A DNA stretch of 64,000 nt from Rosistilla ulvae (GCF_007741475.1 NZ_CP036261.1:4217798-4281797); one strand, 5' to 3'; shown: positions 46,721 to 56,453, counted from the stretch's first letter. Notes: generated from the letters alone by a model not told the origin. Made by a program: numbers and translations.

Positions 46721-48241
46721 ATGGATATGTGCAATAAACGCGTCGCAACTCACATCGCGATGCTTTTTGTCGTGGCAGCAACATGCTGCTCGTCGGCCTA
46801 TTGCGAAACGATCGACATCGGCGATCGGAATCAGATATTTATCGACGGGCGATATCTCGAATCGGTCAAGGACGTCGGTATCGAAGTCTGCAAGCCGATC
46901 AAGACAAATCATAAGTGCCTAGTCGGCAGCCTAGGTGGTTACTCTTCGATCATCGCGCCCGATGGCAAATACAGAATGTGGAGTGCCTTGACCAAGGACG
47001 GCGTTAACTGGCGAAGAGTGTCGGGGGCTACTCAACCCGAGCCCGACGATATCTTGGGCGCCTACTTCAGCGGAGCCACGGTGTTCGTCGACCCCAAGGC
47101 CGACCCTAGCGAACGTTACAAATTGTTCGATGGCTTACATAACACCATGCGTGCTTCCGCCGACGGTACTGACTGGCAGACACTCACCAGTAGCGTCTTC
47201 CCTCAAAAGGCCCGGTATCCCAATGGTATGGACAGCCACAACGTCTGTTTCTACGACACGCGGATCAACAAGTACGTGGCTTACGTCCGTGTGAACAAAA
47301 TTTACGAGTGCCCGCCCGAACGGGTCCCGTATTACAAGACGATTGGCACCCAGCGGTACGGTGGCGAAAATAAGTACGCCCGCCGTACGATAGGGCGCGC
47401 TGTCAGCGACGACCCGACGAAATTTCCGATGCCCGAGGTGGTTCTGGAGCCCGATGACAAGGACCCAAATTTCGGCGGTGTGAAAGTGATGGACTTCTAC
47501 TGTCCCCAGGTCGTTCAGTATCCGCACGCGCAGGACGCGTATTTCCTGTTCAACTGCCGTTACCGATCTTACGAGGATTGGTATTTGCCGATCGACATGT
47601 CGAAGTACCCAAAAAGCCCAACCCACTTCACCTACAACTGCGGCGTCGAAGATATGGAACTCGACGCCAGTCGGGATGGCATCAAGTGGGAACGTTACGA
47701 CCGCAAACCTTGGATCGCGTCGGGCAAACCAGGCAGCTTCGATTCGCTGTCGATGTACATGTCTCGCGGTATGCATGTTGTCAACGACGAGATCTGGATG
47801 TACTACATCGGTTTCGACGACCCGCACACGGGAAACGCGGAAGCCATGAAACGTGCCACACTCAGCCGCGTCGTGCTACGCAAAGACGGCTTCACTTGTG
47901 TTGAGGCGGAGTATGCTGGCGGAGAATTCACCACACCGCCGCTGAACTTTGACGGCAACTCACTGAACTTGAATATCGAGACGTCCGCGATCGGCTTGGC
48001 TCGTGTTGAAATCCAAGACGAGGCCGGCAATCCATTGCCCGGGTTTACGATGGATGATTGCGACCGCATCCATACGGCCAACTCCACCGAATGGAAGGTG
48101 ACTTGGGGTGGGAATGCCGACGTCTCCAAACTGGCGGCACAACCAGTTCGACTCCGTTTCGAATTGCAGTTCGGGACCAAGCTATATGCCTTCCGATTTG
48201 GCGAATCGACGGCAAGTAGCGATGCCGTCGCGAAAAAATGA
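46721..48241 (+). CDS. Secreted protein, possibly a five-bladed beta-propeller glycosidase-like (GH32/43-type fold)
   Basis: The protein has 506 aa, starting at ATG 46721 (GAGGA 6 nt upstream). A signal peptide ends near SAYC. The body opens with IDIGDRNQIFIDGRYLES and has repeated blade-like stretches with Asp and aromatic residues: SSIIAPDGKYRMWSA, HNVCFYDTRINKYVAYVR, DFYCPQVVQYPHAQDAYFLF and ISMYYIGF-like WMYYIGFDD. Planctomycetes carry many such proteins that hit glycosyl-hydrolase family 32/43-like folds. The C-terminal 100 residues look like a small beta-sandwich. No catalytic triad is assigned, so hydrolase activity is a guess. A half-operator CTTGTAT lies upstream and a strong terminator follows. 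Confidence 0.7.
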   Translation: MDMCNKRVATHIAMLFVVAATCCSSAYCETIDIGDRNQIFIDGRYLESVKDVGIEVCKPIKTNHKCLVGSLGGYSSIIAPDGKYRMWSALTKDGVNWRRVSGATQPEPDDILGAYFSGATVFVDPKADPSERYKLFDGLHNTMRASADGTDWQTLTSSVFPQKARYPNGMDSHNVCFYDTRINKYVAYVRVNKIYECPPERVPYYKTIGTQRYGGENKYARRTIGRAVSDDPTKFPMPEVVLEPDDKDPNFGGVKVMDFYCPQVVQYPHAQDAYFLFNCRYRSYEDWYLPIDMSKYPKSPTHFTYNCGVEDMELDASRDGIKWERYDRKPWIASGKPGSFDSLSMYMSRGMHVVNDEIWMYYIGFDDPHTGNAEAMKRATLSRVVLRKDGFTCVEAEYAGGEFTTPPLNFDGNSLNLNIETSAIGLARVEIQDEAGNPLPGFTMDDCDRIHTANSTEWKVTWGGNADVSKLAAQPVRLRFELQFGTKLYAFRFGESTASSDAVAKK

Positions 48242-48664
48242 TTCCATTCACGTAAGCCGATCCTGCGGCTGACCCCGCAGGTGGATTACATGCTGCCTGA
48301 AACGCAAGCCCCGGTTGGGGGCGACAGATTCGAACCCTGTCGCCCCTGACCGGGGCTCTTTTGTTTTGCCCGTGGAACGCTCTCCTGCGGCTGGCGCCGC
48401 CGCAGGCTTTATGCGACCGCCGCCTCCGCGGCTTTGGAGCCTAGAAATCGCCGACGCACCGCGAAATCGGTAGGCCATACGGCCTGGCGATTTGCTTTTC
48501 TTAATGCGTCGATCCGCCCGGAATTCCCTGTCTTTCGCGATTCTTGCGAAAAATTGGCCCCGCCCGGCGAGCGTTTTCGCATGACTTGGGGACGAGTTCA
48601 CCGAGTGCGGGGCAGAGCACTCGGCCTTCCAACAGCAATATACCCCTCCGATTGGGACAACCGC
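48242..48664. other. Intergenic region with several palindromes
   Basis: About 420 nt. It holds CCTGCGG-CTGA-CCCCGCAGG (around 48262-48281), the terminator hairpin at 48307-48367, CCTGCGG-CTGGCGCCG-CCGCAGG (around 48384-48407) and a stepped palindrome AAATCG..AGGCC-ATAC-GGCCT..CGATTT (48464-48493) followed by a T-rich stretch. No gene is seen; the frame upstream of the adaptor ATG is judged non-coding. Confidence 0.55.
48307..48367 (+). terminator. Long terminator hairpin after the propeller-like gene
   Basis: The two-step stem AGCCCCGGT/ACCGGGGCT (48307-48315 with 48349-48357) and GGGGCGACAG/CTGTCGCCCC (48318-48327 with 48337-48346) encloses a 9-nt loop ATTCGAACC and is followed by CTTTTGTTTT. 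It starts 66 nt past the stop. The inner stem-loop read on the minus strand contains GGTTCGAATC, which resembles a tRNA T-loop, but no tRNA body is present. Confidence 0.8.
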
Positions 48665-50278
48665 ATGAATGAATCAAACGTTGCGGCCAGGCGTTCTCGC
48701 GTCCATCTGTTTATCAACTTCGCCGTCTCCGCCAGCGTGCTCACGATGTGCGTGATCGCTTACACCAAACTGGGCAAACGCGAGCGGCCGGCGATGTCAA
48801 AGCCGCCAAAACCGGCGGCGACGGTCGTCGATACCGAAGCGCTGCGAATTCATGAAGGCCCCGTTTCGTTGACCGCTAACGGCGTCGTCGTTCCGCTCCG
48901 CGAGATCCGATTGGCGACCGAGGTTGCCGGACGTGTCGTCGAACTGTCGCCCAACATGCGTGCCGGGCGGATGGTCGAGAAGGACGAGGTGCTGGTTCGG
49001 TTGGATCCCATCGAATACGAACTCGAAGTGCAGCGATTGGTCTCCCAGCAGAATCAGGAAGCGGCGGAGCTGGAAGCGATCGATGTCAGTATTCAAAACA
49101 CGGATGCCTTGGTTGCTCTCTCCCAACGCCGCGCTCAATTGACCGAAGCGGCGAGCAAGCGGGCCCATTCGCTGGTCCGACAGAATGCTGCATCGATCGC
49201 CGAAGTCGACGCCGCCGAGGAAGCCGAACTTTCGGCCAGCGCTGCGGTGGTCGAACTGCAAAACCGACGCCGCGAGCTCGAAGCGCAGCGGAAGCTGATC
49301 GTGGAACGGCAAGCGTCGACGGAGGTCGCGCGGCGGCGAGCCCAATTGGATCTGGACCGCACCGTCGTTCGCGCTCCGATCCGCGGCCGCGTGGTGATGA
49401 GTAACGTCGAAGAGCAATCGTTTGTCGCGGCGGGAACTTCGTTTGTCACGATCGAAGATGTCAGCGCGGTCGAGGTTCGGTCGAACCTGACGGTCGAACA
49501 GATGTATTGGGTTTGGAACGCACGCAACTCCGTTGGCAATCTCGAAGAGGTCGGATCCTCCGCGGCACACCACCTGCCCGAAGTCAATTGCAACATCGAA
49601 TACCGTTTGGGCAACCGAACCTATCAATGGGCGGCGGTGCTGAAACGGATCGATGGCGCTGGAATCGACCAGGATACGCGGACCTTTCCCTGTCTGTTTC
49701 GCGTCGACTCGCCCGAAGCGGTTGAAAGAATACGGACCAACGCATTTGCTCTCGCCCGGGAATCTGCGAACGACCAGTCGCCGGACTCGCCCGGCGTCGA
49801 ACGTGGTGTCGACGGACCGCGGCAATTGTTGCGAGGGATGTTCGTTTCGGTTCACCTGCACGTCGACGCGACGCGTCCGTTGTATCGCGTTTCCGAATCG
49901 GCGATTCGCCCCGGCGACCGGATCTGGATCAATCGCGATGGCAAGATGCGGATCGTCCAAATCGAAGTCGTCGGGCAGATCGACGGCGATGTGATCGTCG
50001 ACGCTCGTTTACCAGAGCATCGAATGGCCCGAACCGCTGCATCCGCGGACGACAGCGATGGCGCTTCGCCCGCCGATGTATCAAAGCTTGCTTCGGTGAT
50101 CATCTCCCCGGTCAACGATCCACGCGACGGCTTACCGGTGATGACCGCCAAGGCTCGCGATTCGAAGGCGAAGCGGCCGCCGGTGGGAAATGTTGGCGTC
50201 GATTCCCCCGCGACCGATGGCGGCCAGACCGATCGGAATCGCCCCAAAACGACCTTGGTTAGCGGAGTGGCACGATGA
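48665..50278 (+). CDS. RND efflux pump periplasmic adaptor (HlyD/MFP family)
   Basis: The protein is 537 aa from ATG 48665. One N-terminal membrane helix (LFINFAVSASVLTMCVIAY) precedes the split lipoyl/barrel-sandwich domain (PLREIRLATEVAGRVVELSPNMRAGRMVEKDEVLVRLD and later DRTVVRAPIRGRVVMSNVEEQSFV). A long helical hairpin of about 120 residues, rich in Glu, Gln and Arg (QEAAELEAIDVS...), separates the halves and would contact an outer-membrane channel. A beta-barrel and a long polar C-terminal tail follow. It joins the inner-membrane pump to the channel. The stop overlaps the pump gene by 4 nt (ATGA at 50275-50278). No TolC-like gene is in the window. Confidence 0.9.
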   Translation: MNESNVAARRSRVHLFINFAVSASVLTMCVIAYTKLGKRERPAMSKPPKPAATVVDTEALRIHEGPVSLTANGVVVPLREIRLATEVAGRVVELSPNMRAGRMVEKDEVLVRLDPIEYELEVQRLVSQQNQEAAELEAIDVSIQNTDALVALSQRRAQLTEAASKRAHSLVRQNAASIAEVDAAEEAELSASAAVVELQNRRRELEAQRKLIVERQASTEVARRRAQLDLDRTVVRAPIRGRVVMSNVEEQSFVAAGTSFVTIEDVSAVEVRSNLTVEQMYWVWNARNSVGNLEEVGSSAAHHLPEVNCNIEYRLGNRTYQWAAVLKRIDGAGIDQDTRTFPCLFRVDSPEAVERIRTNAFALARESANDQSPDSPGVERGVDGPRQLLRGMFVSVHLHVDATRPLYRVSESAIRPGDRIWINRDGKMRIVQIEVVGQIDGDVIVDARLPEHRMARTAASADDSDGASPADVSKLASVIISPVNDPRDGLPVMTAKARDSKAKRPPVGNVGVDSPATDGGQTDRNRPKTTLVSGVAR

Positions 50279-53200
50279 AGTCGATCATCGCATGGGCCGT
50301 CAAAAACTCGCAGGCGATGAATGTCATCATGCTGGGGACCTTGGTTTTAGGTGCCTGGAGTCTGGCAAATCTGCGACGCGAATTCTGGCCCGATTTCGAA
50401 CTCTATGTCCTGACCGTGTCGGTCGAATATCCGGGAGCCAGTCCCGACGAGATCGAAGAGGGGATTCTGGAGAAGATCGAAGAGGCGACGCGGACCGTCG
50501 ACGGCATCGATGAGATGACCTCCGCCGCGACCGAGGGCTTGGGGAGCGTGACGTTTGAACTCGAGAGCGACGCCACGCAGATGGACGCTCAACGCGTGTT
50601 GACCGAAGTCACGACGCTGATCAATCAAATCCCCAGCTTCCCCGAACTGGCCGAACGTCCCGATATCCGACTGCGAACCAATTTTGTCACCGCGATTCGC
50701 GTGGCGGTCATGGGGCCCAAAAGTGATGCCGAGGCGGAAAGTTCCGATGGCGACAGTTCCTCGTCGCGAGGCGTCGATCGGGCCGAGCGGGCTGAAAAGC
50801 GGGTCGAAGCGGCGCTGGCGTTGCACCGCGTTGCCGAATCGGTGCGGACCGACCTGCTTGCGTTGCCTTCGGTTTCAGTCGTCGATTTTGTCGGTGCGCC
50901 GAAATATCAGATCGACATTGAAATCCCCGAACGGACGCTCCGCGAATACAATTTGTCATTGCGCGATGTCGCGGAGATCGTTCGTAACAACAACGTCGAG
51001 TTGCCCGGCGGTACGTTAAAAGGTCAATCGCAAGAGGTCGTGCTGCGTGGCAGCGACAAGCACGAAGTCGGCGAAGAGATCGCAAATATCCCGTTGGTCA
51101 GCCAAGCCGGCGGCGTCGTGCTGACTGTCGGCGACCTGGGGCGCGTTCGCGATGAGTTCTCCGTCGACGAAGCGGTCAACGAAATCAACGGTCGTCCCGC
51201 CGTGGTGATCTCCGTCGAAACGACAAGCGCCGACGATCTGTTGGTCGTCGCTCAAGAGGTGCGAGACTTTGCCGCTCGAGCGAAACACGACCTTCCCGCC
51301 GGCTATTCGATGATAACGATGCGCGACCGTTCCAAAACGGTCAGCGACCGCTTGAACCTGCTGGCCAAAAACGGCTGGATGGGACTGATCCTTGTCTTTG
51401 TTGTGCTCGCATTGTTTTTAGAGATGCGATTGGCGTGGTGGGTCTCGCTCGGGATTCCCGTCTCGTTGTTGGGCGCTTGCATTTACATGTACTACGGCGG
51501 CATGACGCTGAACATGACGTCGATGTTCGCCTTTTTGATCGCGTTGGGAATCGTCGTCGACGATGCGATCGTTGTCGGCGAAAACATCTACGCCCATCAA
51601 CAGATGGGCAAATCGTGGCGCGACGCGGCGATCGACGGGGCGACCGAAGTGGCTCCCAGCGTGATCACCGCTGTGCTAACGACGGTCATCGCGTTCAGCC
51701 CGATCATGTATTTGGAAGGGAACATCCAACGGATGACCGTGGTGTTGCCGCTGTGCGTCGGCGCGATGCTGTTGCTGTCGATGTTCGAAAGTCTAACGAT
51801 CCTGCCGTCGCACCTGTCCCATCGCCGCAGCCGCTTTCTGGACGTGGTCGTCTGGTTGCTGTTGCCGTTGCATCCGTTGGCGTGGCTGGTCAAGAAGGCC
51901 AACGGCATCGTGACCGTTTGGTTGGAATGGTTCATCGAACGCATCTATACCCCGTTCCTGAAGATCTCGCTGCGAAACCCGGCGATCACGATCTCGGTCG
52001 CCACCGGGATGTTGTTGCTGTCGATCGGCGTCGTCCGGTCGGGGATGGTGCAGTTCCTATTGCTGCCGAAGATCGATTTTGGGTTTGTGACCGCGCAAGT
52101 CGTCTATCCCGATGGCACGCCCGTCAAGACAACCGATGCCGCCACGCAGCGTATGGAAGCTGCGATTTGGCGAGTCAATCAACGCAGCATCGACGAAGGG
52201 CTGACGACCGATCCAAAGGGTTTTGTCAAAGCGGTTCAGCGGACGGTCGGATCGACCGGCGACGAGGTCTCCGCGGCGTCGTCCAGCCATATCGGCGGGC
52301 TGTTCGTGCAATTGAACGACATCGGCCAGCGGACCGTTTCCAGCGCCGAGATCGTTCGGATGTGGCGTGAAGAGACGGGGCGGATGCCAGGAACCGAATC
52401 GTTGGCCTTTGGAGCGACGCCGCGTGGCCCCGCGTCGCTGCCGATCGAGGTCCGATTGATGGCTTCGTCGCAGCACCTGGATGAATTGGACGCAGCGATT
52501 GAGCGGACCAAATTGAAGCTGGCCGAATATCCTTACGTATCCGACATCGCGACCGACACGCGACAGGGGAAATGGGAGTATCGGATGCAAGTTCGTGACG
52601 ACGCCAAGGCGATGGGAATCTCGTTGGCCGATGTCGCTGGGACGGTGCGAGCCAGCTATTACGGCGAAGAGGTGATGCGGTTGCAACGCGGCCGGCACGA
52701 GGTGCCGCTGCGGGTCCGTTATCCTCGCGAGGACCGCAACACGCTTGTCAGCTTCAATGGAATCCGAGTTCGCACCGGCGAAGGCGTCGAGCGTCCAATC
52801 AACCAAATCGCGGAGGTCGACGTGCAGCGGGGCTACGCCGAGATCCGCCGCATCAATCAGATGCGTTCGATCAGCGTAGTCGCCGACGTCGATGAATCGA
52901 AAGGGAATGCCTTTAACGTCGTCTCCGACCTGCGAGCCAATTTTGTTCCCACGCTGGAAGCGGAATTTCCCGGCGTTGAAATCATGTGGGGCGGACAACA
53001 GGAGCAAACAACCGAAACGGTCGACAGCCTGACCGTTGGATTTATCGTCGTCATGGGAGCGATGTTCCTGCTGCTGACGATCCAGTTCGGATCCAGCTGG
53101 CAAGCGATCTTGATCCTGTCGATCATTCCGTTTGGCTTCATCGGCGCGATCGTCGGCCACATCGTGATGGATATCGATCTGACGCTGTTCAGTATCTTTG

Positions 53201-53565
53201 GGATCGTCGCGCTGTCGGGTGTCGTCGTCAACGACTCGATCGTCTTGGTCGACTTTATCAACCGCCGCGTTCGCGACGGGCTGCCGTTACATGAAGCGAT
53301 CATCGATGGCGGACGGCGGCGTTTCCGCGCAGTGCTGCTGACGTCGCTGACCACGATCGCTGGGATGTTCCCGATCCTGTTGGAACGGTCCAAAGAAGCT
53401 CAGGTTGTTTCGCCGATGGCGACTAGTTTGACCTTCGGTTTGGGGCTGAGCACCCTGATCGTGTTGATCTTTGTTCCAGTGATGTATTTGGTCACGGCCA
53501 GCATCACGGGCTCGGAAGAGGATCCGGAGCTGAGTTCGCAATTGCCCCCCGTGCCAGCGACTTAA
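50275..53565 (+). CDS. RND efflux pump permease (AcrB/MexB-like)
   Basis: The protein has 1096 aa with typical RND layout: TM1, a large first periplasmic domain (EYPGASPDEIEEGILEKIEEA), TM2-6, a second periplasmic loop, then TM7-12. The TM4 proton-relay motif LIALGIVVDDAIVVGENIY has the two adjacent Asp residues expected for proton coupling. NLLAKNGWMGLILVF (TM2) and GVVVNDSIVLVDFIN (TM10) also fit. The pump drives export of drugs, lipids or metabolites out of the periplasm using protons. A Ser/Asp-rich insertion near residues 145-165 is unusual. It is coupled to the adaptor by ATGA. Its 3' end overlaps the kinase gene on the opposite strand by 62 bp. Confidence 0.93.
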   Translation: MKSIIAWAVKNSQAMNVIMLGTLVLGAWSLANLRREFWPDFELYVLTVSVEYPGASPDEIEEGILEKIEEATRTVDGIDEMTSAATEGLGSVTFELESDATQMDAQRVLTEVTTLINQIPSFPELAERPDIRLRTNFVTAIRVAVMGPKSDAEAESSDGDSSSSRGVDRAERAEKRVEAALALHRVAESVRTDLLALPSVSVVDFVGAPKYQIDIEIPERTLREYNLSLRDVAEIVRNNNVELPGGTLKGQSQEVVLRGSDKHEVGEEIANIPLVSQAGGVVLTVGDLGRVRDEFSVDEAVNEINGRPAVVISVETTSADDLLVVAQEVRDFAARAKHDLPAGYSMITMRDRSKTVSDRLNLLAKNGWMGLILVFVVLALFLEMRLAWWVSLGIPVSLLGACIYMYYGGMTLNMTSMFAFLIALGIVVDDAIVVGENIYAHQQMGKSWRDAAIDGATEVAPSVITAVLTTVIAFSPIMYLEGNIQRMTVVLPLCVGAMLLLSMFESLTILPSHLSHRRSRFLDVVVWLLLPLHPLAWLVKKANGIVTVWLEWFIERIYTPFLKISLRNPAITISVATGMLLLSIGVVRSGMVQFLLLPKIDFGFVTAQVVYPDGTPVKTTDAATQRMEAAIWRVNQRSIDEGLTTDPKGFVKAVQRTVGSTGDEVSAASSSHIGGLFVQLNDIGQRTVSSAEIVRMWREETGRMPGTESLAFGATPRGPASLPIEVRLMASSQHLDELDAAIERTKLKLAEYPYVSDIATDTRQGKWEYRMQVRDDAKAMGISLADVAGTVRASYYGEEVMRLQRGRHEVPLRVRYPREDRNTLVSFNGIRVRTGEGVERPINQIAEVDVQRGYAEIRRINQMRSISVVADVDESKGNAFNVVSDLRANFVPTLEAEFPGVEIMWGGQQEQTTETVDSLTVGFIVVMGAMFLLLTIQFGSSWQAILILSIIPFGFIGAIVGHIVMDIDLTLFSIFGIVALSGVVVNDSIVLVDFINRRVRDGLPLHEAIIDGGRRRFRAVLLTSLTTIAGMFPILLERSKEAQVVSPMATSLTFGLGLSTLIVLIFVPVMYLVTASITGSEEDPELSSQLPPVPAT

Positions 53566-55774
53566 GTTGATCCAAGCGAGGATCGTCGGGAGGGAGTTCG
53601 CCGGTCAGCCGTAGCGAAGCCTCCCGATAGTTCATCAGAAACTCGATCCAATCGAACCACGGAATCGGAGGCGTTCCCTGTTGGGTTTCGATCGATTGGT
53701 CGAGCCATTGATCCCGCGATTGCTTTGCCAACGTCCAAGCTTTGGCCGCGTCGTCGCTGCGTCCGGCTTGAGTGTAAGCGATCGCCAGCAGCGGGTAATT
53801 GATCCCGCTAGCCGGCCAGATCGTCGCTTCGTCGAGCGATTCTTCCAACCGCTCGATCGCCCGATCGATATCTCCATTGCGCAGATGGGCCCAACCGGCG
53901 ACATACAACTTGGGGCCCCGAGGAATCCGCGAAGTCCGCGTCGGCCGGCCATCGGGTCTCAGCCGACGCTCTTCCAACAATTGCTCACCCAAAACCGCCA
54001 ACTGTGCAGAGACCTCAGCCGACGGCTGGTCGACCAACTGGCCTCGCAAAATTGTCCCCAACGAACCGCTGCTAGATTGGGCGAGATCCTTGGCGAGTTG
54101 TTCATACTTCGCGTGATCGCCAACGTAGTCGAATAACTGCGGGACTCCCAGGAATTGCACTCCGTCGACGGGAGATCCCAATTCGAGCGCCTTGCGGTAA
54201 TCGCTTGCGGCCATTTCCCAAAGCCCCATTTTGGCGTACAGCGATCCCCGCTCCATCCAAGCGTGGAAATAACGGGGCTGGGTCTGAGTCGCGTTGGTAA
54301 ATGCTTCGTTGGCGTTGGACCAGTCGCCGGCGTCGGCATAGGCGCGGCCGGAGGCGATCAACGTGTTGGCGCGGCGCAAGCGGTCGGTAAATCCCTCCAG
54401 TTCCGCGTTGGAACTTTTGGCTGCGGCGGCGGCGATACGAGCCTGTTCCATCGCGTGGTAGGCCACCCGCGCCTGCCAAAGACTGACGACCGTTCCCAGC
54501 ACCAACGCACCGGCAACCAGCGAGACCGTCGTCAAGGCGACCTTATTGCGTCGGGCGAATTTGGAAAAACGATACAGCGTCGACGGCGGACGGGCTTCGA
54601 CCGGCTGGCCTTCCAAAAATCGAGAGACATCTTGAGCCAAGGCGATCGCACTGGGATACCGGCGGGCACGATCTTTATCGATCGCCTTCATCACGATCCA
54701 GTCGAGATCGCCACGCATCAAGGAGGTCAGTTTGGCGGGTTCCAACCGGCGGTTGGCGGAGACCGTTGTCGACAATTGATTGCCCAACGTGCTCAGCCGC
54801 GTGCTGGGACTCGGTGGTTCCTCCTCACGGATGATCCGCCGCAATTCGTCGAACCCGACGCTGTTCAAGCGGCCGACGACAAACGGCGTCGATCCGGTCA
54901 GCAGTTCATACAACAAGACTCCCAACGAATAGATGTCGCTGCGCGTGTCGACGTCGACGTTGCTCATCTCCGCCTGTTCGGGACTCATGTAGGCCGGCGT
55001 CCCGATCATCGACGCGAGCCGCGTGTAGATCGTTTTGTCGGTCAGACTTTGTCCGATCGCTTTGACGATTCCAAAATCGATCACCTTGGCGATTGGGCGG
55101 CCATCTTGCAGCGTCACTAAGACGTTCGAAGGCTTGAGGTCGCGGTGGATGATCCCCTTTTGATGAGCGTGCTGGACGGCGTTGCAGATCGAAAGAAACA
55201 GCTCCAACCGCTGCCGCGTGTCGAGTCGGTGGTTGTCGCAAAACTCGTTCAATGGAACGCCGCGGACCAGTTCCATCACAAAGTAAGGTTGCCCGGTCTG
55301 CGTCACACCGGCATCGAAGACGCGGGCGATGTTCTCATGATCCATCATCGCCAACGCTTGCCGTTCGGCCTCGAAGCGGGCGATCACTTGGCGGGTTTCC
55401 ATCCCCGGTTTGATGATCTTCAGCGCCACGCGGCGACGGACCGGCACCTGTTGATCGGCGACGAAGACCAATCCGCAGCCCCCTTCGCCGATCTGTTCCA
55501 TCAACTTGTAGGGACCAACCATCGTCCCCGGAGGGTGATTTGCTTCGATCGATCGAGCCACCTGTTGGGTGACCGCATCGAATGTCGGCAAGCTCGCCAC
55601 GACGGGATGGTCGATCGGGTTGTCGGCGCGATCGTGTTCGGCCAACAATCGCGAGACAGCATCCAACAGTTTGGGATCCCCTTGGCAGCTTCCCTGCACG
55701 AAGGCCTCCCGCGCGCGAGGCGATTCGATTTCGAGCGCTTCGAAGAAAATCGTCTTTTCGTGCTTGGGACTCAT
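53504..55774 (-). CDS. Serine/threonine protein kinase with membrane segment and TPR-type C-terminus
   Basis: The protein is 756 aa from ATG 55774; TTG 55801 upstream is less likely. The kinase domain spans about 90-370: Gly-loop IGEGGCG (95-101), Lys119 in VALKI, catalytic HRDLKPSN (210-217), DFG (233-235) and activation segment GTPAYMSPEQAE, all intact, so it should be active. One membrane helix (VALTTVSLVAGALVLGTVVSLW, near 420) is followed by TPR-like helical repeats facing outside (DWSNANEAFTNATQ, NGDIDRAIERLEESLD). It lies 109 nt downstream of the ECF sigma gene on the same strand, a frequent planctomycete pairing. The stop codon lies inside the 3' end of the convergent RND gene (62-bp overlap). 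Confidence 0.93.
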   Translation of the reverse strand: MSPKHEKTIFFEALEIESPRAREAFVQGSCQGDPKLLDAVSRLLAEHDRADNPIDHPVVASLPTFDAVTQQVARSIEANHPPGTMVGPYKLMEQIGEGGCGLVFVADQQVPVRRRVALKIIKPGMETRQVIARFEAERQALAMMDHENIARVFDAGVTQTGQPYFVMELVRGVPLNEFCDNHRLDTRQRLELFLSICNAVQHAHQKGIIHRDLKPSNVLVTLQDGRPIAKVIDFGIVKAIGQSLTDKTIYTRLASMIGTPAYMSPEQAEMSNVDVDTRSDIYSLGVLLYELLTGSTPFVVGRLNSVGFDELRRIIREEEPPSPSTRLSTLGNQLSTTVSANRRLEPAKLTSLMRGDLDWIVMKAIDKDRARRYPSAIALAQDVSRFLEGQPVEARPPSTLYRFSKFARRNKVALTTVSLVAGALVLGTVVSLWQARVAYHAMEQARIAAAAAKSSNAELEGFTDRLRRANTLIASGRAYADAGDWSNANEAFTNATQTQPRYFHAWMERGSLYAKMGLWEMAASDYRKALELGSPVDGVQFLGVPQLFDYVGDHAKYEQLAKDLAQSSSGSLGTILRGQLVDQPSAEVSAQLAVLGEQLLEERRLRPDGRPTRTSRIPRGPKLYVAGWAHLRNGDIDRAIERLEESLDEATIWPASGINYPLLAIAYTQAGRSDDAAKAWTLAKQSRDQWLDQSIETQQGTPPIPWFDWIEFLMNYREASLRLTGELPPDDPRLDQLKSLARGAIANSAPDPLPSP

Positions 55775-55883
55775 CGGGTGGGGCAACCTCGCAAATGCCA
55801 ATCCATTGGGCGGTGGTCGATTTCGGAGCGAAACTACGACCTGTTAGAATGCGAATTCTGAACGCGTCGGGGGCCAAAAATTT

Positions 55884-56453
55884 TTAGCAGTCCGCTTCGA
55901 CCCGCAGTTCGCGTCCCAACCAGGCTCGGGCAAAGGCCCAGTTGCGTTTGACCGTTCGTGGCGAGATGCCGAGCGCCTTGGCCGACTCTTCGACGCTGAG
56001 ACCGGCGAAATAACGTAGCTCGACCAGTTTAGCCATCTCCGGTTCGGTTTCCGCCAGCTTGGTGAGCGCGGCGTCGAGGTCCAGCAGTTCTTCAGCGTTG
56101 TCGGGGACGGCGACAGCATCCTCCTCGGCCAACTGGCACCGCGCCCAATCGCCGCCTCGCTTGAGACTCTTGCGATTCCGAGCGCTCTCGATCAAGATCC
56201 GCCGCATCGATTCAGCCGCCGCGGCGAAGAAGTGGCCTCGTCCATCCCACTCCTGCCCCACGTTGCTAGCTACCAACCGCATGTACGCTTCGTGCACCAG
56301 CGCCGTCGGCTGCAGCGTGTGCCCGGCAAGCTCATGCTGCATCTTCCGCTTCGCCAGCCGATGCAGTTCCGCGTAGACCAAGGGGAGCAAATCGTTGGCC
56401 GCCGCCAGATCGCCGTTGTCGATCTGATGCAGGATCTGGGTGATGTCGGACAT
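55884..56453 (-). CDS. ECF-type RNA polymerase sigma factor (PF07638 group)
   Basis: The protein is 189 aa from ATG 56453; TTG 56468 would add five residues and has no better site. The sigma-2 region shows LLPLVYAELHRLAKRKMQHE and PTALVHEAYMRLV, with HFFAAAAESMRRILIESARN. The sigma-4 helix-turn-helix is FAGLSVEESAKALGISPRTVKRNWAFARAWL. This is the planctomycete-enriched ECF subgroup often encoded next to Ser/Thr kinases. Such sigma factors are thought to be switched by phosphorylation or by contact with the kinase instead of a classical anti-sigma factor. No anti-sigma gene is next to it, in line with that model. It leads the kinase gene by 109 nt. Confidence 0.92.
   Translation of the reverse strand: MSDITQILHQIDNGDLAAANDLLPLVYAELHRLAKRKMQHELAGHTLQPTALVHEAYMRLVASNVGQEWDGRGHFFAAAAESMRRILIESARNRKSLKRGGDWARCQLAEEDAVAVPDNAEELLDLDAALTKLAETEPEMAKLVELRYFAGLSVEESAKALGISPRTVKRNWAFARAWLGRELRVEADC

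Noticed and set aside
48307-48357. Possible tRNA or tmRNA 3' end on the minus strand
   Set aside because: Only the T-loop-like stretch is present; no acceptor pairing, D-arm, anticodon arm or CCA end can be built.
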